From Holothuria scabra (Eukaryota; Echinodermata; Holothuroidea; Aspidochirotida; Holothuriidae), in the NCBI GenBank assembly GCA_037179385.1, contig CM074187.1, positions 44,612,879-44,676,878 of the forward strand: DNA of 64,000 bases, read 5' to 3'. The notes under the pieces were generated by a model. The model did no database searches and had not been told where the DNA came from. It saw nothing but the letters and a program-made list of their open reading frames with translations. The position numbers and the translations under genes are program-made. This document shows positions 47,701 through 60,340 of the stretch, in pieces. Every line of letters begins with the position of its first letter. Within the stretch, counting starts at the first letter, position 1.

Positions 47701-50700
47701 CCACGAACTTATATACTGCCGATGATATGTTATGAACGCATATAATGCCGATTACATGGTGTGAACTCATACACTGCCGATTATATGCCATGAACTCATA
47801 TACTGCATGCCGATTATATGTTATGAACTCAGATAAAGCCGATTATATGGTATGAACTAATATACTGACGATATATGTTATGAACTCATGTACTGCCGAT
47901 TATACGTTATGAACTCATATACACCCTATTATATGTAATGAACTCATATCCTGACGATATATGCTATGAACTCATATACTATCGATAATATGCCATGAAC
48001 TCATATTCTGCCGTTTATATGTTTACAAACAGAATGAAAATATCTGTTCTTTACTGTCATTTAAAAATGTGGGAACGGTTACTTGAAATCTATTTTTGTT
48101 TTATACGAGGATATCTGGACAACAAATGATTAGCATGGGCCTATTTAGACAGGTGGTCAGATTTTAGAGTTGCCATTTATTCCTTGATACACTTTTTACG
48201 TTTCACCTGGCCATGTCAAATCTGATACAACTAGATAAAATGTCGCACCTAGTATTGGTATTAAACCATGTATAGTTTGATAAAAACATATCATGCCAGA
48301 CGTCCAATTTAAGTTTTAATTGAGGTTGTCAAGGCAGATAGAATTTTTTGAACGTCATTCCATATGTGCATATCAGTTTTTGGATGAACATATAACGCCA
48401 GATATATAATTGAAAAACTATATTTGGGATATAAATGTATTTGCCAGATATGCTTTATGTCCCAACCTAATAAATCCATATGTGAGATTGATGCTACGTC
48501 GAATGTAATGTTCCAAATTATTGTAAAAACAAGATACAAATTCTGCCTCTTTATGATGTAGAACGCATCCAAATTGCCTTAAATATACAACCCATATATT
48601 TTGTGGAAACGGAAAACTTGAGATTGTAACATATATGGAAACTGGTTTTATGTTAACCTACCGTCCAACCGCTATCTTCGGTCATGTTGCAATATACTTC
48701 AAAAGGTGATGCAGGCCAGTCCGTAGGCTTTATAGTGTAAATACTACTCTCATTGTAACCAGCGTTGTATACGTCTTGACAATCAGTCATTGGACCAGTA
48801 CAACTAATTCCATCACCGAGATATTCCTCATTACAGTAACATTGTCTGATGTTGTCTCTTTTTTCGCATACTGCGTTGACGTCACACAACACGTTGTCTT
48901 CACAATTAACCACACCTGCGTCGCATGAACATTTCCTTGAGCAATTTGAGTTGAAGAAGTATCCAATACTCTGTGAAACAATAAAATAAATAACCTGTAA
49001 TTTAAAAACCTAAAGTTTATTTAAAGGGAAGCACACAGTATAAACTATGAATAATTTCTGAGCATAATTCCTTTTCAAATAGATTTAGGTTTTTTCATAT
49101 ACCATATTTGACTTATGTTATGGAAAAGCCTAAAACAGTCTATTTACTTCACGACACTCCTCGAGCTAAATGTTTTCAGGAGAGATTTATCAAATAAATA
49201 TTTACGTAAAAAAATTCTATTTGGAAATTCTATGAGGCATTAAATGTAATAACCATTGAAACATATACGCACGAGCCAAGCTCTCTTAGAAAATAGTTAT
49301 ATTAAATAACAAGTTCCATTTTTAAAATAAATGTCTACTATCTGGACAGCTCCTTTTACATCGCTTGCCCTCTTGATAAAATACAGCCAAATACGGGATC
49401 ATCATACACTCATTCGCGAGAAAAGAACCAGCTCCTTGTCACACCGACAAGGAGTTGCGAATTACTTTCAAAAAATGTCATTTTCTAACGTAATAATATG
49501 TGGTGGAATAAAATGTTGAGATGAACGGACTAACGGATTGTCGCAAATGTGACAAATAATCACAGGTCATTGCAAAAGCGACACTCTCTCTTGGTATATT
49601 CAACATGATTACCAACGAAAACAGGTACATTTGATTAAAAATGATGAGGAAACGTGGAATTTGGAAATCAACTTAGAATTATTGGAACTCGTCATTTGAT
49701 TATTTGACCTCCTTCTAACTCATATTTTACAAGGATTTGGGCTCTTTTTGTGAGAGGTAATAGTTTCCTTACAAATGATACCTTACTGTAACATTGTTCT
49801 AAAGTGTCGAAATTCTTATCCCTTCTTCAATTGCAATTGTCAAAGATGTAACTAAAGCCAAGTCCAGAAGTTATCTTTCTTTACTGACGTGAAGCACTGG
49901 TATCTATTGTCCGTTAAACACTTGGAATAATTAATATTTGTTTTGACACATGGTCAGGTTGTTAAAAAATTTCATAAATTAATGACATTTTACAGCAACC
50001 AACAATTTAGATTGGAGCATTATTAGCATTCGTCTTTAAAATAGCAAAATCTTGGCCAAACCGTGATGACACCGTCTCCAGCTTGGTGACAGGCACATTC
50101 CTCTGCAGGTACACATTGATGTCCTTTAACAAAGAATCCTTCTGGACAGAAACACATCCCCAACTCATCACAAGTATCATGACATCCATTCCTCCCATTT
50201 GGATCTTCACAAGTTTTCTGACAGGTACAGTTACCATATACCATATTAGCAGGACACCAGGTGGTAAACAGCCCTGGAATGGTTCCACAAAACAATAATT
50301 AACGATACGACAAAAACAAAGATCAACCACGTAAAGGGAAGGAATAGATGGATAGAGCAACCACGTAAAGGGATGGAATAGATGGATAGATCAACCACGT
50401 AAAGGGATGGAATAGGTGGATATCTTCGTAGTAAGTTAATATATTAAAAGTGAAAAACATCTGAACTATTTTGGCAAGCTTTTTCAAAGTTTTATTAACT
50501 TAGTAATGAAAACAATGTCTACTCGTTCAGTCTTGCACAGAAAGTGCAAAATTGTAGATTTAACAGTAGAAATAGTTTTAACTAGAAGATATCAGGTATT
50601 ACAAAGAGATAAACTAAGTTATTTTATTTGTATGCTTTTGTTAATTCCAAAATTTTCCCGCATTGATCAGTCTTTAAAACGTTAATATGGTGATACCGGA

Positions 50701-53665
50701 AGCTTTTAGCAAAAATAGAGCTTGAAAACACTTACTACTTAATCAATAGCGAAGGGTCAATGCATCTTTTCTACCATAGAGCTCCACATTTCTGTCACTT
50801 ACCTGCTGTACCACTGAATTGTCCTACAGTAGACAGCATATAGTCACTCCATTCATCGCTGATACGAAACAAGTCGTACCCGACATGAAAGGATCTTCCG
50901 GCTTCGTTCTCCATCTCGATACGAAGTTGATAGTCCATTTGATTAGTCAGGAATGAAATTTTCTCATTTCCAAGCCAAAAATCATTGTTTAAAAAGCCAA
51001 ATCCATTTTTGTACTGTTCCCAATTTCTTTTAAAATTAATACTGTCATAACTCAGTCGCTGAATTACCTGTTTCCATAAAAAATATACAGGTTTATGACA
51101 TTACCATGCGTACAATTATTATTTCTTTATTTTGATAAAGGAGTGACAAATGGACAAAGACTAGTTATGCAGTAAAAAGAACCTAATACACTTAGCAACC
51201 ACCTGCTAAAGACATCAATCTTAAACCCTAAATAAATTATTATTTGCAATGTTGCCAAACATGAACATATAAAATGTGAAAATGTTATACCGTCCATCCT
51301 CTTTCATCCGCAGTATTGTCACAGTATATTTCAAATGGTTCCTCGCAACCGTCTGGCTTAATCCAATATATACCACTAGATTTGTTTGCCACACATTGTT
51401 CAAAAACTTCTTTGCAATCTCTGGGATGCTCAGGTTGGTGGTAGAAAAAGTAATTGGAAGCTGGAAATAATCAGATGGGGTGTACATAAATGAACAAAAA
51501 ATAACGTACCGTTCTTTCAAAAGAAGTTTCTTCTTGCTTCCACTTCATGTTGTATCGTATTAGACTATTAGCGTATATTTACTTGGACTTGAGTCCAAAA
51601 TGTAGTCTACATTTTAGAACATCTTTTTCGTTTTAACTTAAAGTGTTGGAATTAAAAGGGACAAGACTCTGTTTTACATTTTATTGCTATATGGAACAAG
51701 AATTCTTGTTATATCTTAATTGACATTTTCTAATTACTTTACACAACTTTCATAAAATCAAAAGTCGCGACGTATGGAATTACAATTTCCCGGTTTTTGG
51801 AGATGATAAAACCGACACATTTCCGAATCGGAAATCATACATTATAACAGAAGGGAGGATGGGTGAAAAAACCAGAAAACAAGAAAAAAATCATTCATCA
51901 TATCACAATGACCCCTGACAGGGTAGTTTCTAAATTCCCCAATGTACCTAGAAAACCTTTAATTTTAATGTATTGAACTACAGTGTTGAATTGTAAAGGA
52001 ACCAAAATATTTAGTCAACTCTTTATGGGTCAAGAAAATTAATCTTGTTTTACTTAGAGCAGATCTCTTTAATGTAGCTTTCCATTTTACTGTACCTCTA
52101 TCAGTTTGTTTACTTCTGAAAGGAGCAATAACAATGTGAAGGCTTTTTTGCATAACATAAAGGCAGCTCCTAAATTAAAGGTGTTTAATAGAATGGTTAA
52201 AATATAAACAGAATGAATACGTTTTCATGAAACTTTGGCTCACCTATTTCATGTTCGTTATTGACCTGGAAGAAAGTAAAGATACTTGATAAAAACATTT
52301 TCACTATAACCAGAAATTAAGTACCAGAAATCAAAAAAAAAAAACTTAAAAGTTACCAACACATTTTTTGACTTCGGAACGAGTTGCGTTTACGACTAAC
52401 CAACAAAGAGACATATATCTGTTCCTTTTTTCATAAACGTAGATCAAATCTTTTTTCACTGTAGTAAAAATGGTTATATAAAAAGGAGAAACCAGGTAGT
52501 GTTAAGTTTTTTAAGGATTTGCTTACTCCTAACAATCTGATGAGAAAATTTTGTGGCATGAAAAAGCGACACTCAGACTGGGCGATTCCTTGACATCATC
52601 CGACCGCGAGAAACTCAATTACCTTGGCTGGTATAAAGTCGTAAACTCTGTTAGAAGGAGACTGGGAGTCCACCGAATCACCAAAATTGGTCTGAAAATT
52701 TTACTTTTTAGTCATTTATTATGCAAATATGAAATCTCTGGAATTTTTAGCACCAATTTGATCTGTTTTCTGTCTTGATATGTACAAAAACGACAACAGT
52801 AGGAATTAAAATAAAAAGAATAAATTTCATCGAGATCTGTTGACTCGCAAAATCTGGCAGAATTTGCTCTGAGATGTGATCGTTATTTTCACCAAATGTT
52901 GACCGAATGTTTTTATGATTAAAAATGCAAAATTAAGAAATTTTAGGCCAAATCTATCAGGCGCAGTAATATACGCTTCGACCATGTGCACCTCAAGATA
53001 TCACCAAGTTCAGGCTTTCGTGTTAGTCCCTTTCGCGTTATTTCTAATGTCCTTAAATTGCACAGACGATTACCTTTCACCACACTCTGGTGAAATTCTT
53101 TTCAGTATTTAAGGAAACAAATTAGGTATTTTGCATCAATTTAACAGTAAGGTAATACACACTAGGCAAACCTAGTCAACTTGGGATTGGGTGGAATAGT
53201 ACATTTGCCCTTAAAGACAAAATTCTACTTTTAGAATTTTTTATTATGTAACATATGACTTAGCCAACTAGAGCTATAATCAAAACTGTAAAATCATAGA
53301 TCGAACTCAGAAACACTGAACAACTCGAGTTCTATTTTTCGGCGGACTAGGAATTAGCTGAGAAAGGCAGGCCTCGGATTCTCGAATCTGTCCTGATATA
53401 AATTTTAATGAGTCTGTATTTTACGTTAATTCTGTCACAGAGTTTGGACAATTCTACGTTAACCTGCCTTGCTTTTTCTTTTCTTGCATTACCTCAAATC
53501 GTGTTTTGTGAACAAAAAGGCTTTGTGACGTCTTTAGGCTTTGCACAGTCATTAAAATGAAACCATCTAAAAAATTCTGCAACAACTTACCAACTGGAAA
53601 GAGAGTCCAATGAAACAGTTCTGTATAGTCAACAAAAGAACGAAAGCTTGCAACCGAATCTTCAT
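44504..53665 (-). CDS. Fibrinogen-like gene B (SP, FBG-N, TIL, EGF, FBG), intact
   Basis: Eight exons: 53665-53591, 52265-52244, 51460-51291, 51067-50803, 50273-50062, 48970-48662, 46688-46424 and 44736-44504. Together 1551 nt, giving 516 residues with every phase consistent. Order: signal peptide (MKIRLQAFVLLLTIQNCFIG), short linker, first fibrinogen segment (about residues 35-177), TIL module (178-247), VWC/EGF-like module (248-300), complete fibrinogen domain (about 310-516). Secreted fibrinogen-related proteins of invertebrates bind carbohydrates or acetyl groups on microbes; TIL modules are protease-inhibitor-like or occur in mucin/VWD-type proteins. The first fibrinogen segment ends after two exons, without the exon holding the Ca2+ and ligand pocket. 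Gene A, 16 kb away, is the tandem paralogue. Could be named ficolin- or tenascin-like, but the mixed architecture fits neither. Confidence 0.88.
45893..46136. repeat. 122-bp tandem duplication in gene B intron 7
   Basis: Two adjacent 122-bp copies starting CATATGGTTCGACATTTGTC at 45893 and 46015, differing at only a handful of positions. Recent local duplication; non-coding. Confidence 0.95.
46424..46688 (-). CDS. Gene B exon 7: middle of fibrinogen domain
   Basis: VIQRRVDGAQDFYQSW through EFWLGNEKLYFWTKQKNYQL to LGTYTGNAG. 265 nt, phase 0 to 1, donor CAG|GTTTGA like gene A. Confidence 0.92.
46798..47496. mobile_element. hAT-like element in gene B intron 6 (0.7 kb)
   Basis: Left end CACTAGCGTAAAGAAAG; inverted right end CAGTAGCGTAACTGGGA. 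Flanks GTACGATC and GTATGAAC share six of eight bases. Ends resemble the element at 1315-3108. Older and more diverged, with no coding frame. Confidence 0.55.
47497..48022. repeat. Minisatellite, about 18 units of ~29 bp
   Basis: Consensus about GTTATGAACTCATATACTGCCGATTATAT, unit length 24-32. A three-unit block (…CGCATATAATGCC… / …CATACACTGCC… / …) at about 47640-47730 recurs at about 47728-47820, so higher-order structure exists. It directly adjoins the right end of the hAT-like element, within intron 6 of gene B. Confidence 0.95.
48662..48970 (-). CDS. Gene B exon 6: VWC/EGF-like module and fibrinogen start
   Basis: 309 nt, phase 0 to 0. CSRKCSCDAGVVNCEDN, then CYCNEEYLGDGISC, then fibrinogen start TDCQDVYNAG and FEVYCNM up to GWT before GTAGGTT. 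Acceptor TTTCACAG. Confidence 0.92.
49330..49690. repeat. Fragment of the 41.2 kb hAT-like element in gene B intron 5
   Basis: Runs parallel to about 41335-41720: CTATCTGGACAGCTCCTTTT, then GATGAACGGACTAA and TTGTCGCA..TGCGACAA-type words. Ends not seen, so a truncated relic. Confidence 0.75.
50062..50273 (-). CDS. Gene B exon 5: TIL module
   Basis: 70 codons with CPANMVYGNCTCQKTCEDP, GCHDTCDELGMCFCPEG and HQCVPAEECACHQ. All ten TIL cysteines are present plus an extra one. Phase 1 to 0. The donor is a weak ACG|GTTTGG. Reference for the deletion in gene A. Confidence 0.92.
50321..50423. repeat. Three 34-bp tandem units in gene B intron 4
   Basis: Units begin CAACCACGTAAAGGGA at 50324, 50358 and 50392. 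They lie about 50 nt upstream of the TIL exon acceptor. Confidence 0.95.
50803..51067 (-). CDS. Gene B exon 4: middle of first fibrinogen domain
   Basis: VIQRLSYDSINFKRNW through NDFWLGNEKISFLTNQ to GQFSGTAG. 265 nt, phase 0 to 1, donor CAG|GTAAGT. Confidence 0.92.
51291..51460 (-). CDS. Gene B exon 3: start of first fibrinogen domain
   Basis: YFFYHQPEHPRDCKEVFEQ, SGIYWIKPDG, EEPFEIYCDN, ending ERGWT before GTATAAC. 170 nt, phase 1 to 0. Acceptor TTTCCAG. Confidence 0.92.
52244..52265 (-). CDS. Gene B exon 2: 22-nt micro-exon
   Basis: Acceptor CTTCCAG, coding VNNEHEI plus one base, donor GTGAGC. Phases match the 19-nt micro-exon of gene A. Confidence 0.75.
53591..53665 (-). CDS. Gene B exon 1: signal peptide
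   Basis: 25 codons, MKIRLQAFVLLLTIQNC then FIGLSFQL, a typical secretory signal. Ends TTG|GTAAG, phase 0. Confidence 0.82.
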
Positions 53666-53757
53666 AGTTGTAGTAACTTACAGGCTAGAAGAATAAAGAA
53701 GTCGATATTGCTTGCAACTTGTTACCTCAAATATGAATGGATGCTTTTTGCTCTCCA

Positions 53758-53764
53758 AGTTATA
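53758..53764 (-). promoter_or_regulatory. Possible TATA-like element of gene B
   Basis: TTATAA on the minus strand about 95 nt upstream of the ATG, similar in distance to the candidate in gene A. Weak evidence. Confidence 0.22.
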
Positions 53765-53765
53765 A

Positions 53766-56700
53766 GACATACCGTCAGTGTTTTACCTAAGGAAACGTCA
53801 GTTCGCCAGCAATTGTTTGGACTATTAATGAAACGAATGGATATCAACGTAAACCTTATTTGCGCTCTTTACTCAAGCACTAAAATAGCAGGTAAAATTT
53901 GTCCTTTTTCTATAGATTCCCCAAATCTTCCGTAATCAGGAACCATTACAATTACTTTAACTGATCTTGACAAGTATAGCACATGTACTTCCTTTTAGTA
54001 CAAATAAAAACAGGAAAAATCCAAAAAGAATAATACATGTTGAGGTGAAACGTGTCTCTAAAATTCAGATTATGTATACCAGTTATGTCCATAGTCTCTT
54101 GCAGACAATGCTCGTTTCCGACAGTAATCTGGCTTTTATCCCCAAATTCTTATCTCAGTGCATCGATCAACCAAGATTAGTAACGCATCATCACCAATTA
54201 AAATGAAAAGGCATTTTTCTGACACTCTACTTGTCCAAGCCGTCATGCAAAATTAGAATTTTTTGCCATTTGACTCGATCAGAAACAAGATATATTGTTT
54301 CATTGGCTACAGAATCAACTAGCTATCAATTTTGTTCCTTAATGATAAAATAGTTGTTTAACTTTCCTGAAGAAAATGTAAAGACTGACCGAACAAGACC
54401 AATTCCCCATTTGCCCCCTCCGTCTGATGATCAACGAACAAAGCGGAAGCATTTGAAACGTTTCTTTCCAGTCGATCCGCTGAATACTCGTATTTAAAGA
54501 CTCTTCATTGGAGGAAATAGATTTCAACTCAAAGTATATGCTGACAAGAGCCTTTGTTGTGGATTTAAATTTGATAGGAATGAAAGAGATCTTCATCAAA
54601 CTAGTTTTAGCAAAAGAAACAAAGAGATCCGTCGCTTAAATACTGACACCTCAAAAGATATAAAAAGTTTCATATTGTCCGAACAAGTTTATTCGTTTTA
54701 TTCCATTCTCTAAGAACTCTCTGTTTATACCAGACTTTTATCTTACCATCTATGGACTAAATTTTCATTAAAAAGTAAGCTTTTAATGTACTTATACATA
54801 TATATATTTGTGAACTAGCATTGTTCATTCCATGAAATAAAAAGGTGTCCACCTCTCGAATTCCCTTGACACTGCATTGCAAAAATTCCCCTAATATTAA
54901 ATTGTGTAATAGGTTCTTCACAACAAAATCTGTTTTCCTTATATCTTTCTTAATCTGCTTGTAATGTTTTATTATCATTAGTATTATGAGCCTAAAATTC
55001 TTATGTTAAATTGATTCACTTTCTTTATATGCGTATATAGCTGCATGATGTATTGTTTTATTATTTTCAAACAAGAAATCTTGTTGATTGAACCTGACTG
55101 GAGAAAAATTTAACTTCAGTTGGTTCCGTTTTTTCTTTTGAAAGGCTATCATTTATTTATCTGTTTTTCTTTTTTGAAATACTTTTATGTACTTCAATTG
55201 AAAAAATAAGCAAAACGAAACGAGAGGTATGGTTCCCAAGTTTTCAGCTTTGCGGAAAAGAAAAATGTATGGTTATTCAAACCCGTGTGCATGAAGGAGC
55301 AAAAGTCATGGGCGCAGCCAGGATCACAGGAAATGGCCTCGATCTACGACTCTATTTGAACCAAATGGAAACCCTCTCAAAAGTGCTATTTTTGGTTTCC
55401 CGAAAAGGAAATCCTTTGGACTCATGCAGACAACACTTTTGCAAAACATGTGTAGGATCGTGCATTTAAGTGTTGGCTCAGGCTATGATTTGTAAGCTCA
55501 ACGATTGAAAATTATTTCTTTGTTTTGCCCTGTTTTAAGCAGAATAGTACCAAGCCAAAGCCTGTCTTCATTTTGGATCATTTTGGATTTTGAATGGCAT
55601 TGCTGGACACCAAAAATATATTGCAATGTGTGGCGGTTTGTTCCTTTTGAAAGAATACTGTGACTTTCATCGGGTATATTTATAATTTTTGATTGCATAA
55701 TTGCATAAACATAAAATTTCGTCTCGAAAATATGTCCACATGTGGCCGTCAGAAATATGTGTACCTTGTGTAAAATGTAGCAATCTTTGTAAAGCTTTGT
55801 TTCACTAAGCGGTTGTACATTACTTGATAGCAGGGCATAGTCAAATATTGTCATGTTTGCACAAAGTGACTGACATTTATACATCAGGACTTTGTCAACA
55901 TTTTGATTAGAATTATAATTTTACTATTCGTCATCCATGGTAAATGGTACTTTGATGCTCTCGCTAAGAATTGTGAGGTATTTCTTAGTTCAAGATGCAG
56001 CTTTACTCCCTATTTTAAAAGTGGAAGTCATTGTACCGTCTAAAAGGTCACAAGTCGGGCCGGCTTTTCGACCGCAGTTACGTAATAGCATGCACAATGC
56101 ATGCATTCGGGTCAGTTAGTGGTTGTGACCTTACATCAACAGAGAGCAAAGTAAAATATTGCCGTGTTTCTTGCATAGAAGCTAACATTTAATTGGCTTT
56201 GTACATCAATACTTCCACAAAAATTTTGTTTTTAATTTTTTTAAAGCTTTGTCTTCCATTTGGAAACTTCAACGATATCTTTGGTACAAATTGTTAGGAA
56301 CTTTTTGGCCAAGATACACTCCTTACTCCTTATGATTAAGTAGAAGACACTGGACCTTCTAATAGGTCACTTATCCGGTCGACCTTTCTATTCTTTATCG
56401 CAGTGACAACACAAGCGTGACTTTCATTGAATCATTTCGTCGCGTCACTTAAACCGGATCGTAGTGTACAGGTTACTGAGTCTCACTCGCTATTTTCACA
56501 GCCTAAAGTCAGACCCGAAGAAAAACTTTGCAATTAGACTGCTATGTTTAATAAGCTGTTTGTTGTTTGAATCTCCGCGTCAACGTCAAAGGAAAACACA
56601 GGCTTTCATGGAAAAACCTGTGATAACCCCTGGAAAAAACATGTGAAAACCTGCAAATTTGGAACAAATTGCCTCCTTTTTTTAAGGGTTCCACTGATAT

Positions 56701-56939
56701 AAGTTATTATGAAAATTATACCATTGTATTTTCTTATGATTTTCTTGCCAACCACATTTTGCAAGTATTTAAATCCGTCCATTTTCATCGCATTGCAAAC
56801 CAGAACCTTTCTTTGTATTACTGTTTTTTTTTCATGTCTCACAAGCTAATATGACAATATAATTAGAAATTGTAATTCATGTGTCTTTCATTTTCTGCCC
56901 CCTGGTTTGTACTTTAATTTCAGGTATTTTCGAAGTATT
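53766..56939. other. No gene recognised
   Basis: AT-rich. The longest frame (55498-55884, minus) shows no domain. A short segment near 55310-55360 resembles one near 58705-58740 and is probably repetitive. Confidence 0.4.
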
Positions 56940-56947
56940 GCCAAAAA

Positions 56948-58189
56948 CACTGGCGGCGGAAGCGGGGGGACAGGGGGGAAACGTCCCCCCCTAAATTTCT
57001 TAGCGAGGGGACGTCCCCCCCAAAAAAATTCTTAGCGAGAGGACATCCCCCCCCCCAAAAAAAAAAAATATATATATGAGAAAAAGTAAAAGAAACTTGG
57101 GAGCCTTGAACCAATTCAAAGTTGAGACTAAAGTTAACCTACCACCGAACAGAGCAGCCGAAATTGACTTAGCCCATGTTCTGCTATTGTTTGGCTGATT
57201 CTTGTCACGGTCCCCTGCGACCATGCTCTATGCCTGTGACCTAGTATTTGGCTACAAATCATTACAAGAATCTGGCAACCTAAAAACAAACAACGATCTA
57301 GATTCTAGACAATGCTATTGCAATAAAATGTCACAAACAGTCGAAACCTAAACCTGCGACCTAACTTTGAAATGTGATTGCCAAGAACCTCAACCACAAA
57401 CCTAGTTATTTTAACAGGTTGGAGTCCGGAATCCGCCAAAAATGAGCGAAACGTATCACCTATGGGAAAATCGCCGAATGGTTCCTACGTTCGCATGACG
57501 TGTTCGTACGTACATGACCGTCCGGTTGGAACTTTGGAAGAGTAAGCTACCTCGGTATTATACCGAGGTAGCCTACACATTGTTCAGAAGTTCGGATTCA
57601 TCCTGATCAGATAGGTCTGCATGGGCAAATTTAGACTGATTCCAAGGTAAATATTAATGAATTTACACCAGATTGAATGTTGAAATGAATCCAGGTGAAA
57701 GTACAAGAATTTCAAGCAATAGACCTTCGAAAAAAATACAAAATCAAAACAAACTTACAGGTGCAGTACCAAACCAAGGGCGAGTACAGGGGGGCAACTG
57801 ATTTTAGAGTACTTAGGTCACTGCGCCTTTTTTCCTTTGGATTTGAAATACGCTTTTAACAAAACCAACATTACAAACATAACAACGCAACTGTTGATGT
57901 CCAAGAAATAGCCTATAGGCTATCTGTGAACGCAAATATTTCGCACATTTTTGTTCATTGAATTCACCGCAAAATGTTCCAAAAACGGCTTAGATTGCAC
58001 GAGAGAGCTTGTAGAATCTCAGAGCTTCCAGGGCCCTAAGGCGGGCCCTGGACCCACGCCGGTGGGACTTCGCGCTTCGCGCCCGTGATGAGCGCTACGC
58101 GCACAAAGGGTTCCTTTCACGAGTCCAATCATTCCATCTTGTTCACTGATTGTCCCCCCCCCCTAAATTTTTATGCTTCCGCCGCCCTG
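56948..58189. mobile_element. hAT-like element (1.24 kb)
   Basis: Inverted ends CACTGGCGGCGGAAGC and CAGGGCGGCGGAAGC, flanked by perfect 8-bp duplications GCCAAAAA at 56940-56947 and 58190-58197. G-rich left and C-rich right subterminal regions. Contains a perfect 12-bp hairpin at 57546-57572. Non-autonomous. Confidence 0.88.
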
Positions 58190-58197
58190 GCCAAAAA

Positions 58198-60340
58198 TCA
58201 CATTTCAGGCTCACTAACTCTGAAGATAACAACTTAAACCAACCAAAATATTACAGATTAATTAACTGTTCATTTGTTTCCTTTAAACAACACCTCAAAG
58301 CCAAGTTCAGTCCAACTCACAAAAACTGACTACAAACAGTGAGCCATCAAAGCTCATCTACACCTTAAATTCATTCAGTAGTTATGACCGCAAACTTCGC
58401 TCTTGGTTTGTAATTTATCAAGTATATCTCTTCTCCCCTCCCCTGAACCCATCCCTTGGAGGTTATTTCGGACTGCCCACATCTGAAGAAATATTTCTCC
58501 CTTCTTTCGGGAAACTTTTCGTACTTAGGTTTTGATTTAATTCATAGTTCTCATTTCTAGGAGGAAACTGAATAAAGAACATTGAGAGTGCTGTGGCGAA
58601 GAATATCTGATATGTCTCTCGCCTTGGTGTCTGAAGCTTACACTGCTCGTGGTTCAAAACCAAGGAGCGCACCGAAAAAATTGTGGTTCCACAGACCCTC
58701 TCAGATTGCAGGTGATGGCCTCTACGACTCTATCTGTACCTCATTCAGCCCCCTACGAAAATAAAGAGCTTAAACACGTTTGTAGACGTTTCCCTTCATT
58801 TTTATATGTTCCATTTTTATATGTCCTTTTTTTAAAGATGACTTGAACAAAAAAGTGTCTGCCCAGGCCGACAGTGCTACATACTGGCTACGCTCCTGAA
58901 AGTTACATGTTTTCACCCCGAGGTCTGTTTTCAGTGGTGGTTTTCAGTTAATAAGCACCCTTGAAGTTTTTATACATTTCCCTTGACTTACCACGCTCAT
59001 TAGAAAATAACTACTTCTGTCTAGACATCACTTCGCCAGGCAAGGTTTTCAATGGTAGTATAAAGCATAGTAAAGATGAAACTTTTAGATAAATATAGAG
59101 ATATTAGAAAGAGCAATTTGATTTTAAAGGTCGTGTGACATAAAATTGACAAAATTGGGTATTTGATATAAAAAACATCGGAAGAAAATGGTCACAGTTC
59201 CATCAAAATCTGCAAAAATTGACCATTTTACAGGGCAAGTTCTAATTTGCATTTAATAAATAACAAATATGAGCTCAATCAATATGCAAGTCTTGTGATG
59301 GCACGAGAGGGACATGTCATGTATGGTTAATGCCATGCTTTGCTTTTACAATCTTCATTTCAAAGAGAGTTGTGACACAAGATTGTCCTGAGGGTTTTCT
59401 TCTGGACGTTTCAATTGGCACGTTAGGCTTGTCTCAGTTGCCAACGGTGGTGCATTATGGTATATCGCAGGGGTGTGCAAACTTTTGGACCAAACCATGT
59501 TGCTGTGTCCATCTGGGTGGTCCCAGTGGAGCAGGTATAGAAGTATATTAGGTGGCGTCTTACCGTTACCTCTTGTCCCCATCCTTCCCCGCTAGACTGA
59601 TCGAACAGATGGACAGCGATCAAAAAGAACCATGTCGGAGAAACATAAAACGCATCTTACAATTTTCAAGTATGTTAAAAGTGTTTATTATGATGCGACA
59701 CGTAAGAATTGAAGCCCTTGAATACTTGTTGATGCTGATAACGGATTATGGGGCTTTACTTTGATTTTGATTTCTATTTCATTCATTCATTCATTCATTT
59801 ATTAATTTCGTATTTCGTCTCGCACCGGTATGTTTTTATTTGATGCGTACGGTCTGCAGGGGGGATCAAGTGTGCAGAAACCGTTGATATGGACTGGTTG
59901 TTTGTTGGCTAGAAAATAGCTTGCCCTTCTGTTTGTTTGAAATGCATACAATTAATTATATATATACAGGCTTCTACCTTGCGCGGTAAACGAGCGAAAA
60001 TTAGGTCGGTTTTCTTTATTCTCAATTATTCTCATGCAATTTCCCACTCAGGTAAAATTCGGGCATGTTAACATCTGAGTCTGAGCTTATATTGCTGCTA
60101 AAACACACGAGATCCTTGTAAAGTTCAATGAAATAAGTAAAGGCTAGGTAGCCGGTATGAGATGCATTGCCATTCTCCCTTGAAGTTGAGAAGGGGATTT
60201 CTCCGGTCAATGAAGTTGCTCGAGATTTAAATGTTATACTCATCATATTCTTATGTCACAAGGTAGTCAAATAGTTTGTAAAATGCGCACACAAGCCCAT
60301 TTTCCAAAGATTTCTTTACATAACCATTTCAACTGATTCA
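58198..60340. other. No gene recognised
   Basis: Short chance frames only. (CATT)-type run at 59777-59803. Nothing supported. Confidence 0.4.

Noticed and set aside
47497..48022. CRISPR-like array
   Set aside because: Units are contiguous and diverged with no spacers, in a eukaryotic intron: a minisatellite.
55498..55884. 128-codon minus-strand frame
   Set aside because: Longest frame in its region, but no domain, signal or splice support; expected by chance in AT-rich DNA of this length.
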